Assembly (NCBI RefSeq): GCF_026230105.1
Contig: NC_079478.1
Span: forward strand, 34,115,653-34,179,652
Length of the DNA: 64,000 bases
Direction of reading: 5' to 3'
DNA from: Diorhabda sublineata
Taxonomy: Eukaryota; Arthropoda; Insecta; Coleoptera; Chrysomelidae
The notes under the pieces are model-generated. The model was not told the DNA's origin. It was given only the letters and a program-made list of their open reading frames with translations, and made no database searches. Below are positions 46,330 through 58,533 of this stretch, in pieces; position 1 is the first letter of the stretch; each line of letters starts with the position of its first letter. A program made the translations under genes and the position numbers.

Positions 46330-46770
46330 ATCAAACTGATGTTGATGATCGATTAAGTATTCAAGTCTAACAAGAGAAGTTCCTTTGAGTGACTAGACAG
46401 TCAGAATAAGACTTAAGGCAGCTAACCCTTTGCCAAAAAGGCCTCAAAAGAATCCCAACCCCTCTACAACATGGTAGCGATAATTGAGGACGAGTTTACA
46501 GAAGATTACAGAGATTCCTGAATGGTTTGGGAAGGCATTTCAATGGAAGCAAAAACCGAGTTGGTTTTTATTGAAATTGGCGCTACATGGGGATGATACA
46601 TGGAAGGGATTTCGTCTTTCCCTACGTCTATTTCATCGGGGGAAACTTCAGCCTAATGCAGTACAATTCCCGTCCACATACTGCAGGTTCTATACGACAG
46701 TATTTGAATGATGTCGAATTTGCTCCTGTGGATTGACCGGCGCGTAGTTCGGTCTAAAAAGTTTACCGCA
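46330..46770 (+). pseudogene. Tc1-like transposase pseudogene with lost catalytic residues
   Basis: The plus strand at about 46395-46440 reads TVRIRLKAANPLPKRPQK-like residues, corresponding to the VRRRLREAGLxxRxPxxKP linker of Tc1 transposases. From about 46510 it reads MVWEGISMEAKTELVFIEIG (normally MVWGGISxxxxTxLVxIxG). Then, after a stop, SSFPYVYFIGGNFSLMQYNS followed by RPHTAGSIRQYLNDVEF, ending near VDxPARSS. The block LMQYNSRPHTA (46650-46685) has tyrosine in place of the second catalytic aspartate of LMHDNARPHTA. The first catalytic region is deleted and the PARSPDLNPIE block is broken. It lies between two mariner relics. Confidence 0.85.
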
Positions 46771-46989
46771 TGTCGTCTGTATTCCATAAATTTTGTAACT
46801 TTTTCCAAATTGAACTGTCAGCAGAAGCAAAGACGGTAAGTATCATATTCGTTGATAGATAATGAAGAAACCGAGGAAAAATTATGTAAACATTATCTTG
46901 AAAGAGCTTGATTACTAAAAATTCAAAAGAATATTTGGATATCTTCAAACGCAATCCAGTTGAAACCATTATACTCCTGTAAGTGCTAT

Positions 46990-47577
46990 CAAAATAGCAA
47001 AAAACTATTTTTTCACTTCTTTTAGCTCCATGTACATTTCCCTGAGATGTTCAATAAGTTCGATAACATTTTTATAATAAGAATCGTCTAATCACCTTTT
47101 CATTGTTGGTGAAACTTTGACCAGCTAGAAATTTCTTCAAGTTTGGGAAAAAAATAGAGCGCATGAGGTAGCAGTTCAAGGTTTAATTAATTAAGCTAGT
47201 GCATTGGTTAAAGACCACTTCCTTCTTAGCCAAATGCGGCCGTTTTTGCTTGATTTTCTCACTCAAACGTTACAATAAGTTCGCATAATACTCGCCGTTG
47301 ATGGTTTTTGCTTATTTCAAATAATCAATGGAAATTACCTCACGTGCATCCCAAAAAAACCAACTCTATGACATGGCTTGCAGATGGAACGATTTTTGTC
47401 TTCTTTGGTGCCGGTTTTCTCTGTTCAATCCATTTTTGTGTTTATACTGTGAAGTGATGGACCCACGTTTCATCCATGGTTACGAAACATTGCCTAAAAC
47501 TCGATGGAAATATCTGTTTTTGTTCCATCTTGCACACAGCTATCTCATGTCCAAATTTTTCAGTTTATAAACGTTGT
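46990..47577 (-). pseudogene. Mariner transposase pseudogene, inverted relative to the 44-kb copy
   Basis: The minus strand reads QCFVTMDETWVHHFT (first catalytic aspartate, about 47490-47445), then QKWIEQRKPAPKKTKIVPSA, then VFWDAREVISIDYLK, AKTINGEYYANLL, RLSEKIKQKRPHLAKKEVVF, and finally FFPNLKKFLAGQSFTNNEK. The HQDNAPAH block is missing and the YSPDLAPSDY block has degenerated. Sequence similarity to the copy at 44.2-44.9 kb suggests the same family, though each has different damage. Several stops interrupt the frame. Confidence 0.88.
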
Positions 47578-47603
47578 CCCATACTTACTATATCTAGTAG
47601 CTG

Positions 47604-47655
47604 GCCCGCTTTAGGCCGACGATCATTGACCAAGCCGGGTACTTTTAGGACCAAC
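47604..47655 (+). repeat. Fragment of the GC-rich dispersed repeat
   Basis: GGCCCGCTTTAGGCCGACG..GACCAAGCCGGGTAC resembles GGGCCCACTTTAGGCCCAGAC at 6580-6600. The match is short. Confidence 0.4.
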
Positions 47656-47663
47656 CTCGTACT

Positions 47664-48657
47664 GTTAGTCCAGTCATTTTAGGTAATCCACCTAGGAAAA
47701 ACGAGATACCCAGCTATAAAGTCGTTTAAACTTGTCCATTTGACATCCTAAAACTTTTATTAAAACGCACAAATAATTCGATGTGAGCAATTTTAAAAAT
47801 CGGGGGTCAAAAGTCAAAAAAATCGATTTGTTGCACTTTTTTTGCAAATAATTAGTTTCCTATAGGTTTTACGCTATTTGTATTTATTATCAATATTGTA
47901 GAGCATTAAATTCTCTACAAATTTTGTTTGAAAAATTTTTTCATACGGTGAATCGTTTCTGAGATAGAGGGCAGAGAAATCAACTGGTAGTCCCCATCAA
48001 AATAATAATAATCAGAAATGTATCGAATGACATTTTTTAATAAACATTAATGACATTTTTATTTGTTTCCTATAATTTTTTAGTTATTTAAGAATAATTA
48101 CTATAAACACGAGTAAGATTTGAATTATAATATTAAAATTTTTCTTTTTATGATTTGATACTACACGGGCAGGTAACTGCTATTAAATGAATTTATACTT
48201 GGAAAGGAAATGAATAATTAAGCAAAAAATATTTAAATATAATGTAATTGTTGATAATAAATGAAAATTATTTATAATTATATATTTAGCAATAATTTAT
48301 AAACTTTTAAAGAGATTATTTTGATCGGGATTTTAACCGCCCTCTATCTCAGAAACGATTCACCGTATAAAAAAATGTTTCAAACAAAATTTGTAGAGAA
48401 TTTAATGCTCTACAATATTGATAATATATACCATTAGCGTAAAACCCATACGAAATGAGTTATTTGCAAAAAATGTGCAAAACATCGATTTTTTTGATTT
48501 TTGACCCCCCGATTTTTAAAGTTGCTCACATCGAATTATTTGTGCGTTTTAATAAACGTTTTAGGATGTTAAATGAACAAGTTTAAACGACTTTATAGCT
48601 GGGTATCTAGATTTTCTGAAATTCTTGCCTAAATCTACCTAAAATGACTGGACTAGT
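47664..48657. mobile_element. Foldback element, about 994 bp
   Basis: Outer ends TTAGTCCAGTCATTTTAGGT (47664) and ACCTAAAATGACTGGACTAG (to 48657) are inverted. Inner arms of about 280 bp are highly complementary: GATACCCAGCTATAAAGTCG, AAACGCACAAATAATTCGAT, GTAGAGCATTAAATTCTCTA and CGTTTCTGAGATAGAGGGC each recur inverted on the right arm. The central 300 bp (about 48000-48310) is a plain AT-rich loop. Non-coding. Confidence 0.92.
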
Positions 48658-50290
48658 CTGTCAAATAAAATTTTGTATCACCAATTTTACAAAAGTATTT
48701 TATGGTACTTCTGGTACCATCCCCGTAAATCTAAATTATTCTAAACACAAAGAAGAATAGTACGAGGAAATAAAATTGGGTAATACCACACAATTTTACG
48801 TTTAAATTCTCTATTAGTACAGAATTTAACAACGTTTTCATTTTAATGTAGACTAAATTGAAAGTTACAAGTTTAAAATGAAATAAATTGCCGCGTACAT
48901 CTTGTTCAAATAATCAAACAGTCGTTAATCCCAGTCATTCATAGTAGGAAACAATGGCAGTGTATGTCAAATAGATTAACTAACTTTAAATGTTGATACA
49001 AGTCGTAAAATTTCACGAAACTTTAATGTTTTCTATGAATGAGTCAGTAATATTTAAAAAGCGATAAGAAATCGTCACATCCTGTATATTTTTCTAGTAT
49101 AAGTCAGTTGTAGAAGAGGCAGTTTGTGCTGCTGCTGTTCAGCTACTTAATTTAACGCGTACATCGCCGCTAGATGTCGTGATAGATTTTTGATATTATC
49201 CACTTCATTGTCATTTCCTTCTACACAACTATTAGAAGGAAAATCGGAACGGATGAAACGACAGATGGTTTCAAATTTATTTTGTCTGGAGTTTAAATTT
49301 TTGTACGCGAAATTTGGGGTTTTTATTATGATTTTTGATACAAATAGCAAATTTTTCTATTCTGAACTATTTGTCCTATAAAATTACGTAACCATGTGTC
49401 CTCTTCAATTTATTCAACTGAGGTATTGAAAGAAAAAAGTTTGAAAAAAATTCATATTACATGTTTTATAAGCTCACTCTAACTAGTCGTATTAGTACTA
49501 ATTAAACTTTCTTAATTAAGACCACGATGAGGAATTTCTAATCTACTTGTTGAAGAACCAGAAATGGAATTACGTAAAGTAAGTCAATAGGGGATTTGTT
49601 TGTAATGGATGTTTCCTCGTTTTGGAATGTGAAGAATACAACCGTAATCGTTTTACTGCTTTAAATACTTCCTGATTTGTTTCTGAAATTCTATTTTCCT
49701 AATCCTTCAATGGATTTTACTACATTTAGCACAAATTTGAATAAATCTTCCTTCTCTGTCCACTACTTTCTCAGTTGTCCAGCCCTAATACTCTGTAGTA
49801 CTTCTTTGAGTACTTAAACATCGCTTAGAGCCAAATTTCAACAAATAAGTTAATAAATTTTGCCGTCGTCAGTAATTTTCAAAAGTTTCAATATAAAAAC
49901 GACACCAAATGATTCAGTAACGAAGATATTTCAGGTAAACGAAAAGGTAGTCCGAATACATAACAAAACTCGTAATAGATTCATTAAAAATATTACCTAG
50001 TACCTAATTCGCTTTGAAAAGTTAGAAAATCCAAATATTTAAATCTAGAATTTCTAAATTTTTTAGGTTAGGTTAGGTTTCCTAACCTAAATTCACAATT
50101 TCATAAATAATACATATCTTTTGAAAACTAATATTTTTTATTGGACATTTTTTCTAACTAGATCTGAAATAAATTTAAATTGTTTAAAAAATTCAGTTCG
50201 CACTTTTAAATACTGTCCAAAGTACTTTTTCCAGTTGTTAACCATACATGGCGTTCACGATCTTTTGCCTTTTACCGTATAAACTTTCAA
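48658..50290. other. No gene recognised; TTAGG mini-hairpin at 50063-50097
   Basis: AT-rich unique DNA. TTAGGTTAGGTTAGG at about 50065-50079 followed by TTTCCTAACCTAA forms a short stem-loop of telomere-like motif. Confidence 0.45.
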
Positions 50291-52924
50291 TAATGTACAT
50301 AATTGAAATCCCAAGCTACGTAATCTTCCGTCACGAGTTGTCTAATCTTCATGACAACCACGATCACGAGCTGGCACATTGTAACAGAAGTTAAAATATT
50401 ATGGCGGGTATTGAAATTGTTGTTGTTGGTGCACGTCTCTTATTTTTTAGAGATTTTGAATTTTCTTTGGTATTTTTTACTTTCCTGTGTTATCCTGACT
50501 TTCTTTCAATTGAAATACTTGCCTCAACTTGCCGACACATATCGTAAATTTCAACAATGTACATAATTGAAACCGCAGGCTACGTAATCTTCCGTCACGA
50601 GTTGTCTAATCTTCATGACAACCACGATCACGAGCTGGCACATTGTAACAGAAGTTAAAATATTATGGCGGGTATTGAAATTGTTGTTGTTGGTGCACGT
50701 CTCTTATTTTTTAGAGATTTTGAATTTTCTTTGGTATTTTTTACTTTCCTGTGTGATCCTGACTTTCTTTCAATTGAAGTACTTGCCTCAACTTGCCGAC
50801 ACATATCGTAAATTTCAACAATGTACATAATTGAAATCCCAAGCTACGTAATCTTCCGTCACGAGTTGTCTAATCTTCATGACAACCACGATCACGAGCT
50901 GGCACATTGTAACAGAAGTTAAAATATTATGGCGGGTATTGAAATTGTTGTTGTTGGTGCACGTCTCTTATTTTTTAGAGATTTTGAATTTTCTTTGGTA
51001 TTTTTTACTTTCCTGTGTGATCCTGACTTTCTTTCAATTGAAGTACTTGCCTCAACTTGCCGACACATGTCGTAAATTTCAACAACGTACATAATTGAAA
51101 CCGCAGGCTACGTAATCTTCCGTCACGAGTTGTCTAATCTTCATGACAACCACGATCACGAGCTGGCACATTGTAACAGAAGTTAAAATATTATGGCGGG
51201 TATTGAAATTGTTGTTGTTGGTGCACGTCTCTTATTTTTTAGAGATTTTGAATTTTCTTTGGTATTTTTTACTTTCCTGTGTGATCCTGACTTTCTTTCA
51301 ATTGAAGTACTTGCCTCAACTTGCCGACACATATCGTAAATTTCAACAATGTACATAATTGAAACCGCAGGCTACGTAATCTTCCGTCACGAGTTGTCTA
51401 ATCTTCATGACAACCACGATCACGAGCTGGCACATTGTAACAGAAGTTAAAATATTATGGCGGGTATTGAAATTGTTGTTGTTGGTGCACGTCTCTTATT
51501 TTTTAGAGATTTTGAATTTTCTTTGGTATTTTTTACTTTCCTGTGTGATCCTGACTTTCTTTCAATTGAAGTACTTGCCTCAACTTGCCGACACATATCG
51601 TAAATTTCAACAATGTACATAATTGAAATCCCAAGCTACGTAATCTTCCGTCACGAGTTGTCTAATCTTCATGACAACCACGATCACGAGCTGGCACATT
51701 GTAACAGAAGTTAAAATATTATGGCGGGTATTGAAATTGTTGTTGTTGGTGCACGTCTCTTATTTTTTAGAGATTTTGAATTTTCTTTGGTATTTTTTAC
51801 TTTCCTGTGTGATCCTGACTTTCTTTCAATTGAAGTACTTGCCTCAACTTGCCGACACATGTCGTAAATTTCAACAACGTACATAATTGAAACCGCAGGC
51901 TACGTAATCTTCCGTCACGAGTTGTCTAATCTTCATGACAACCACGATCACGAGCTGGCACATTGTAACAGAAGTTAAAATATTATGGCGGGTATTGAAA
52001 TTGTTGTTGTTGGTGCACGTCTCTTATTTTTTAGAGATTTTGAATTTTCTTTGGTATTTTTTACTTTCCTGTGTGATCCTGACTTTCTTTCAATTGAAGT
52101 ACTTGCCTCAACTTGCCGACACATGTCGTAAATTTCAACAACGTACATAATTGAAACCGCAGGCTACGTAATCTTCCGTCACGAGTTGTCTAATCTTCAT
52201 GACAACCACGATCACGAGCTGGCACATTGTAACAGAAGTTAAAATATTATGGCCGGTATTGAAATTGTTGTTGTTGCTGCACGTCTCTTATTTTTTAGAG
52301 ATTTTGAATTTTCTTTGGTATTTTTTACTTTCCTGTGTGATCCTGACTTTCTTTCAATTGAAGTACTTGCCTCAACTTGCCGACACATGTCGTAAATTTC
52401 AACAACGTACATAATTGAAACCGCAGGCTACGTAATCTTCCGTCACGAGTTGTCTAATCTTCATGACAACCACGATCACGAGCTGGCACATTGTAACAGA
52501 AGTTAAAATATTATGGCGGGTATTAAAATTGTTGTTGTTGGTGCACGTCTCATATTTTTTAGAGATTTTGAATTTTCTTTCTATTTTTTACTTTCCTGTG
52601 TGATCCTGACTTTCTTTCAATTGAAATACTTGCCTCAACTTGCCGACACATATCGTAAATTTCAACAATGTACATAATTGAAACCGCAGGCTACGTAATC
52701 TTCCGTCACGAGTTGTCTAATCTTCATGACAACCACGATCACGAGCTGGCACATTGTAACAGAAGTTAAAATATTATGGCGGGTATTGAAATTGTTGTTG
52801 TTGGTGCACGTCTCTTATTTTTTAGAGATTTTGAATTTTCTTTGGTATTTTTTACTTCCCTGTGTGATCCTGACTTTCTTTCAATTGAAATACTTGCCTC
52901 AACTTGCCGACACATGTCGTAAAT
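50291..52924 (+). repeat. Satellite array, 264-bp unit, ten copies
   Basis: The landmark ATGACAACCACGATCACGAG occurs at 50351, 50615, 50879, 51143, 51407, 51671, 51935, 52199, 52463 and 52726. The period is 264 throughout, apart from 263 for the ninth copy, which has small indels. Junction variants AATCCCAAGC/AACCGCAGGC, CAATG/CAACG and CATATCG/CATGTCG follow the order A, A, B, A, A, B, then B, B, so copies 1-3 and 4-6 form a 792-bp higher-order unit. Each unit contains the same 71-codon frame; the frame is conserved only because the copies are recent. Confidence 0.97.
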
Positions 52925-55235
52925 TGTTTGTCTGGATATTCCCGTCTCAAAAAGTGATTAATTTTGATTATGTTCATAATATTTGACATCGTTCGTTTTC
53001 TTTTCAATTTTCAATACTTGAAACTAAACTTTTTACAGAGACGTAATGTTTATACTTTGGACATTTGACAACTTCCAAATCACGATTTCCAACCAAGGGA
53101 AATCAAGTTCTTTACAAGAGGAAAATGTTTAAAAGCGTTGGCTAGACATGTTACGAGTATTAAGTTGGGCTAACAGATTTTGCCCGCCTTTTTCTCTTGT
53201 ACGCTGCTGCATCTGACACATTGAGCAAAAAATCATCTTCAGGGGTAGGGAAAGGAAGAAAAAATGATGGAAAAGTCTTTTGTACAAATCTGACCACTGT
53301 TTGGCATTTGTTTTTTGTAATTCTCTAGGAACAATGTGCTAAAATTTTGACAGAATGTCGTCACTAACAACACCTGTTAATCACCTCCCACCTCGACGAA
53401 ATTCTGCAAACCAATTGTAATCAATCTTCTTTGATTGTGATTAGTTACCAAAAAATGCTTGAAGCTATTCTAATATCTTAAAAAAACAATCCAACTCAGT
53501 CAGTTTCTAAATCGACATGGTTTTCGAAATAACAAACGTCAATTTTCAAAATGCTAGTACAACTCTTCAACGCCATCTATTGTTCGATTGTTTAAACAAT
53601 GCTCTGGTTGGTTTGTAAGGAAACAAATCGAAATTTTTGCCAATTTTTGCCAAATTATAAATAAGTTACTTCAATTGTTGTTATTTATTTATTTTTTTTT
53701 TCAATATAAAGAACTTGGATAAGGTAAACATTGTCTAGATAGAAGGATTCAACACATTTGTCTTTAGATTTTATATGCCGAATCCTGTTGATATCCTTAA
53801 AAACCCAACTCAAACAAAAACTGCAATGGCAATTTCCCGAAGATAACAACTCCATCCGGCTCGAAGGACCAATTTCTCAATTTTACATTTTCGATGAACG
53901 CCAAGGCGCCAAGGTAATACGTTCGGTACATAAACGTAAAGAGGGCTGTTTCTGAAAGTGTCATTTGCATGTACAACGCCAAGAGATCAAAGGATTCGCC
54001 GCTAAACAAAATTTGTATGTGATGTGTAGGTGTTTTGTGAATACGGTTAATTTTCGTCCGGGGAAATCTTTATGAAAAAATTCACTTTGTAGAAATGTAT
54101 TACGGGAAAATAAAATATTTTTTTCCTAATTTCTTTGATGTTTACCATCGGAAAGCGTTCCACTGTTTGTATAATGATTAAAGGAGTAAAAAGGAAATTG
54201 AATTGTGGTAAATACGGTTTGTATTTTTGAACGTTCTTTATACAGAATGTCCCTAACGTGAATAACATAAGAAAAAAATCAGGATCAAGAATCTAATCAG
54301 GATTATTAAATATTACCGTCTGTTTTTGACACTAGTGCAAAGTTTAAATTAAATTTGATTGATCAAAGTAGACGAAAAAAATACAAAAAAAGGCAGTGAC
54401 AAACATACAGCGTGTTAGTATCGCCAATTCAAAAACTTTTTTGAAAATAAATCGATTTCGTTGTAATTCTAACGTTTAGCACGCGAAGTATTCAAAATAA
54501 GCGGCTAAGTGCTACTACATAAGCTTATTAATAAGCGAACAGCCAAAAACTTACGTAATAGAAAACTGTGTCAACTGTACAAACATTTGAATTAATCTAA
54601 TTCTTTAAGTGCAGTCGGGATTGAATACTGGGCAAGATATATCCGAATTTGACATAAATATTTGGTAAATACACAACAAAATGTCTAACTTTCTAGTTTT
54701 TAATATAAAAACGTCTCTCAACGCGGCAATTTAAGATTATTTGTGAAATGTTTTCATCAGTTCATTAATATTTCCAACGATTCGCAAAATTCAAACAACT
54801 AGTTAACGATGCCGACTCGACAAAGTTAGTCTCTTTGATCGAATTGTGCTTGGCAGTAGCCCCAAGTCTAGTATTCATTGTTAAAAGGGCGCTAACGGTA
54901 TAACACTTTCCGGTTAGTTACTCCCAATTATTAACGGAGCCTTGTTGAAACAATAACGGGCGACTTGCCACAATTTTCACGTACCTATAACGATTCAGAA
55001 AGTATAAGAGAGGGAGAGACCTCGTTATCATCTTCTCAGATACAATTCGGAATGCCAGTGGTCGCGGCTTTCCGCCCCCTTGAAACGTACTCGTGATGGA
55101 AGCAACCACCAATCACACGTTACGGAATAACTCGTAGAAGGTTTTCAATTCAATAATTTCCACATTTTTTTCTTAATTTTGCTTATTGGGTTCTTCGTTT
55201 AGTGACTTCGTGTTTATCACAACTCAATCGAGTTG
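52925..55235. other. Unique region, no gene recognised
   Basis: AT-rich overall. Opposed frames at 53758-53955 and 53797-54009 overlap and have no domain. TATACAGAATGTCCC at 54239 resembles a solitary transposon end. A slightly GC-richer stretch at 54950-55110 carries a short minus-strand frame of unknown meaning. Confidence 0.3.
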
Positions 55236-55239
55236 AAGT

Positions 55240-55600
55240 TAAACCGTAATTGAATCTTCGCCATGTGTTACAGTCGGAATTACACATGGATCTAATATCT
55301 GTTCTTTCTTTGACCTGACACTCTTCTCTTAGATCCAAAAACCTCAAACGTTGACTCAACACTCCATAAAACTCTCACTCCCTCTTCATGCGCCGAATTT
55401 TATGTTCTTTGGCCCACTGCAACCTCTTAATTTCATTTGGAAGTCTTAAGAGATGCCAATGCCAAAAAGTCCAGCTTCTTTCGATCTTCTTTTCACTGCA
55501 GAAGTACTCAAAGGTAGATCCTTAGATTCATTGATCTGAGCTGCTATCTCTGTGCCAGTCGATCACGTTTATCCTTCGGAGGTTTTTCGAGGCCGTTCTG
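55240..55600 (-). pseudogene. Tc1-like transposase pseudogene, first catalytic Asp changed to Val
   Basis: The minus strand reads AAQINESKDLPLSTSAVKR followed by SKEAGLFG, matching the helix-turn-helix and linker (INxSxxxxxSxxTVKRRLxEAGL). After frame changes RGCSGPKNIKF-like residues correspond to RLQWAKEHKxW. Then LWSVESTFEVFGSKRRV corresponds to LWSDESTFEIFGSKRRV, where the catalytic aspartate codon has become GTT (Val). It ends near DPCVIPTVTHG, corresponding to CLTPTVKHGGG. The rest of the DDE domain is absent. It is a different lineage from the Tc1 relic at 46.3 kb. Confidence 0.87.
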
Positions 55601-55770
55601 AACGTTATCTATCGCAAAATCTCCTGGTGTTGATGCATGTTTTTTCACGCTGCTCTGATCTAATTTTATCCTTTGAAAGTTATAGATAAAGAAGAGTATC
55701 TCTTATGGGATAAAAGTTGAAGATATGTCCAGCTGCATAGATAAATAACACTTTCCAGAATTGCAATTGG

Positions 55771-57092
55771 AGATATTGATATATATATACCAAAAATCTC
55801 TATTTTTGCACTTATTTCACTATTTTGCGAGAAAATATGCGTCCCAACGAAAAACTTAACCCAGACAAGATGTAGATAATTAAATTTCCTCCAACTTTAC
55901 CATTGATCATTTTGTCGTACGTCGCATAGTAGAGCCGCTAGAGGGCGCGCAGAAGATTTCAAAACTCATTTCTTGCATTTTCTGGAAAACTATGCTTTTT
56001 CGGGGAAAATAGTAAATAGCAAAGTTGTAGCGTACAAAATTTCCGACAACTTTTGTCCGAAGCATTTTTCTGAATAACGCATATTTTCGCCGCTAGAGGG
56101 CGCGAAAAAATTTTGTAATTGAAGTTTCGAGTTCTTCAGCGTGGCAAAAAATATCCTCAATATCAGCAGGTACGTCGACTTTTTCGCAATTAATGCAGTT
56201 GCCAGTTACCGATATACAGGATGAGCAGAAACAATTCTCAGAAGCCTCTATATATACAGTGTGACATATATAGTCGAATACACGATTTTTCCAGTCCATC
56301 CAGCGGTGAAACTAAGTTGAATTGAAAAAAATGTTTCAGACAAAAGTTGTCCGGAGTTTTATTCTCTATAAGGTCGCTATTCAGCTTTTTTCCCTAGGAC
56401 CCATAGTTTTACCGGAAAATCGGAAAAACTGATTTTTAAAAAGTTTTCGCTCACCCTAGCGGCGTTACTATGCGTTATTCATAAAAAAGCTTCGGACAAA
56501 AGTTGTCGAAAATTTTATATGCTACAACTTTGTTATTTACTATTTTCCCCGGAAAAGCGTAGTTTTCCAGAAAATGTAAGAAATGAGTTTTGAAATCTTC
56601 TGCGCGCCCTCTAGTGGCTCTACTATACCACGTACGACAAAATGATCAATGGTAAAGTTGGAGAAAATTTAATTATCTACATCTCGCCTGGGTTGAGTTT
56701 TTCGCTGGGACGCATAGTTTTACCGAAAAATCGGAAAAACTGATTTTTAAAAATTTTTCGCGTCCCCTAGCGGCGTTACTATGCGTTATTCTTAAAAAAG
56801 TTTCGGACAAAAGTTGTCGAAAATTTTATATGCTACAACTTTGCTATTTAGTATTTTCCCCGGAAAAGCGTAGTTTTCCAGAAAATGTAAGAAATGAGTT
56901 TTGAAATCTTCTACGCGCCCTCTAGTGGCTCTACTATACAACGTACGACAAAATGATCAATGGTAAAGTTGGAGAAAATTTAATTATCTACATCTCGTCT
57001 GCGTTGAGTTTTTCGCTGGGACGCATAGTTTTCTCGCAAAATAGGAAAATAAGTGCAAAAACAGAGATTTTTGGTATATATATGTCAATATT
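55771..57092. mobile_element. Large foldback element with an internal duplication in one arm
   Basis: Left end AGATATTGATATATATATAC then CAAAAATCTC is inverted at 57062-57092. The arms share, in inverse, TGATCATTTTGTCGTACGT, CTAGAGGGCGCGCAGAAGAT, AACTCATTTCTT, TTTTCTGGAAAACTA and GACAACTTTTGTCCGAAGC. The right arm contains the block around CGGCGTTACTATGCGTTATT twice (56460 and 56771, 311 bp apart), so it is longer than the left arm. The loop region (about 56110-56400) holds a 68-codon minus-strand frame with four to five cysteines but no recognised domain. Confidence 0.9.
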
Positions 57093-58358
57093 TACGCCCC
57101 CTCCCCATTTTCGGGACTGCGGTGGTCTCGTTGCTGCGGGGGAAATTACTCTAGAAAATGTCTAATTTGAGTGGATTAAAAGCGACTGTCAGATGTTGCA
57201 TGTATTGACGAATACAGTGTTGTCAATTTAGAGTTGTGAATGTTTTTTGAAAGATCCTGTATATATAGCCCTAATCGAAGTTAAATATAGCCGTAACTGT
57301 AAATAGTGTGATGGCTTGTCCCACCTTTATTCTTCACCCATCATATATTCACACCGTTTTTCGCGATTTCTGAAGTTACATCCTGAATATTATATCGATC
57401 CATTTCATCTTTTTTTTTTCGAAACTACGACGACTACGGTTTTTTTTATCCCGAGCACATACATTATTTATATTGTTTACATTCCTACGGTGTTGAAAAA
57501 CGGCGATTTAAAAAAAATATCTAAATTATAGTCCTTAATTGGTTGCAGTAAATTAAATCGATTGCTACGAGCAATTTCATTAATAATGCTTTTTGTTTCT
57601 GTACTCGATGAGCTTGTAGACGTTTAAAAATAATTTGATAGCTTCATTTGATACATAAAAGTTTGATAAAACATTGATGAAAACGAATAAAATTATAAAT
57701 TGTTTTATATTGATAATAATTTCATATTCTGTCTGTCAAATAGACCTGGTACGAGTCGTTTACAGAGAAGAAGATACTTTCCAGTAAATATGCCCTCAAA
57801 TGTAAAGATGATATCGATTTAATTCCAATCGGCAAGTGATTGTGCATTTTTTTGTATTGTAAAATATTGAGCCATTAAAGAAGTCCCTACAGTGAGCCCT
57901 GCTGTTTAGTCCGAGTAAATATCTAACAGCTCTTTTTTGTAGTTTGAAGGTTCGCTCAAATTGAGTCGCACCACACGTGCTCTAGTTAAGTAAACTGTAA
58001 AGGCGGTGGATAAGTTCAGTTCTTTGGAAACTGATCTCAGAATTTTACAGATTCAACGGCGTCATCGGTGGCCGCAAACCATTTTTATATGATGAAACTC
58101 CAGTTTCAGAAACGTTGAGACACGGATGATTGGAATCGCGCCATGCTTTGCATGTCCTCTGCAAATAGACATGTCTGCCATTCACGTCCAATATCTTTTG
58201 AAAGAACCGTCAACGGAACCCTGGAACCCTTCTCAGCCAGCAACCACACTCAAAAAATCAGCAGAAAAAGAAGACGCTGTTTTCTAGTGTTTTTTATGGT
58301 GTGTTCGTAAGTCGTTTAGTAAGTTGACATTTCTGGAACCCTTGGTGATATTCATAAT
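57093..58358. other. No gene recognised
   Basis: AT-rich unique DNA. GATCCTGTATATATA near 57254 looks like a solitary transposon end. Frames are short and undiagnostic. Confidence 0.35.
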
Positions 58359-58516
58359 GAACACACTGTTAACACTACCACTACACTAACACTCGCGATT
58401 ACACCATTCGGCGCGCGTTTCGATAACCAAGTTATCGTCTTCAGACTCAATTTACCTGAGTTGACCTTCAGTGTAATTGTGGGTGTTGGTGTAGTGGTGG
58501 TTTAAACAGTGTGTTC
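58359..58516. repeat. 158-bp foldback repeat
   Basis: GAACACACTGTTAACACTACCACTACACTAACACTCGCGATTACAC is inverted with few changes at 58471-58516. Its loop includes GGCGCGCGTTTCGATAAC and a GATAAC/GTTATC dyad. No target duplication was seen. Confidence 0.82.
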
Positions 58517-58533
58517 AGTATCGTCGTTAGTCG

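Noticed and set aside
50351..52986. Nine repeated 71-86-codon frames as a tandem gene family of small hydrophobic proteins
   Set aside because: They are the same frame in a recently amplified 264-bp satellite. Differences between copies are mostly amino-acid changing, one copy is frameshifted, and no signal of coding selection is visible.
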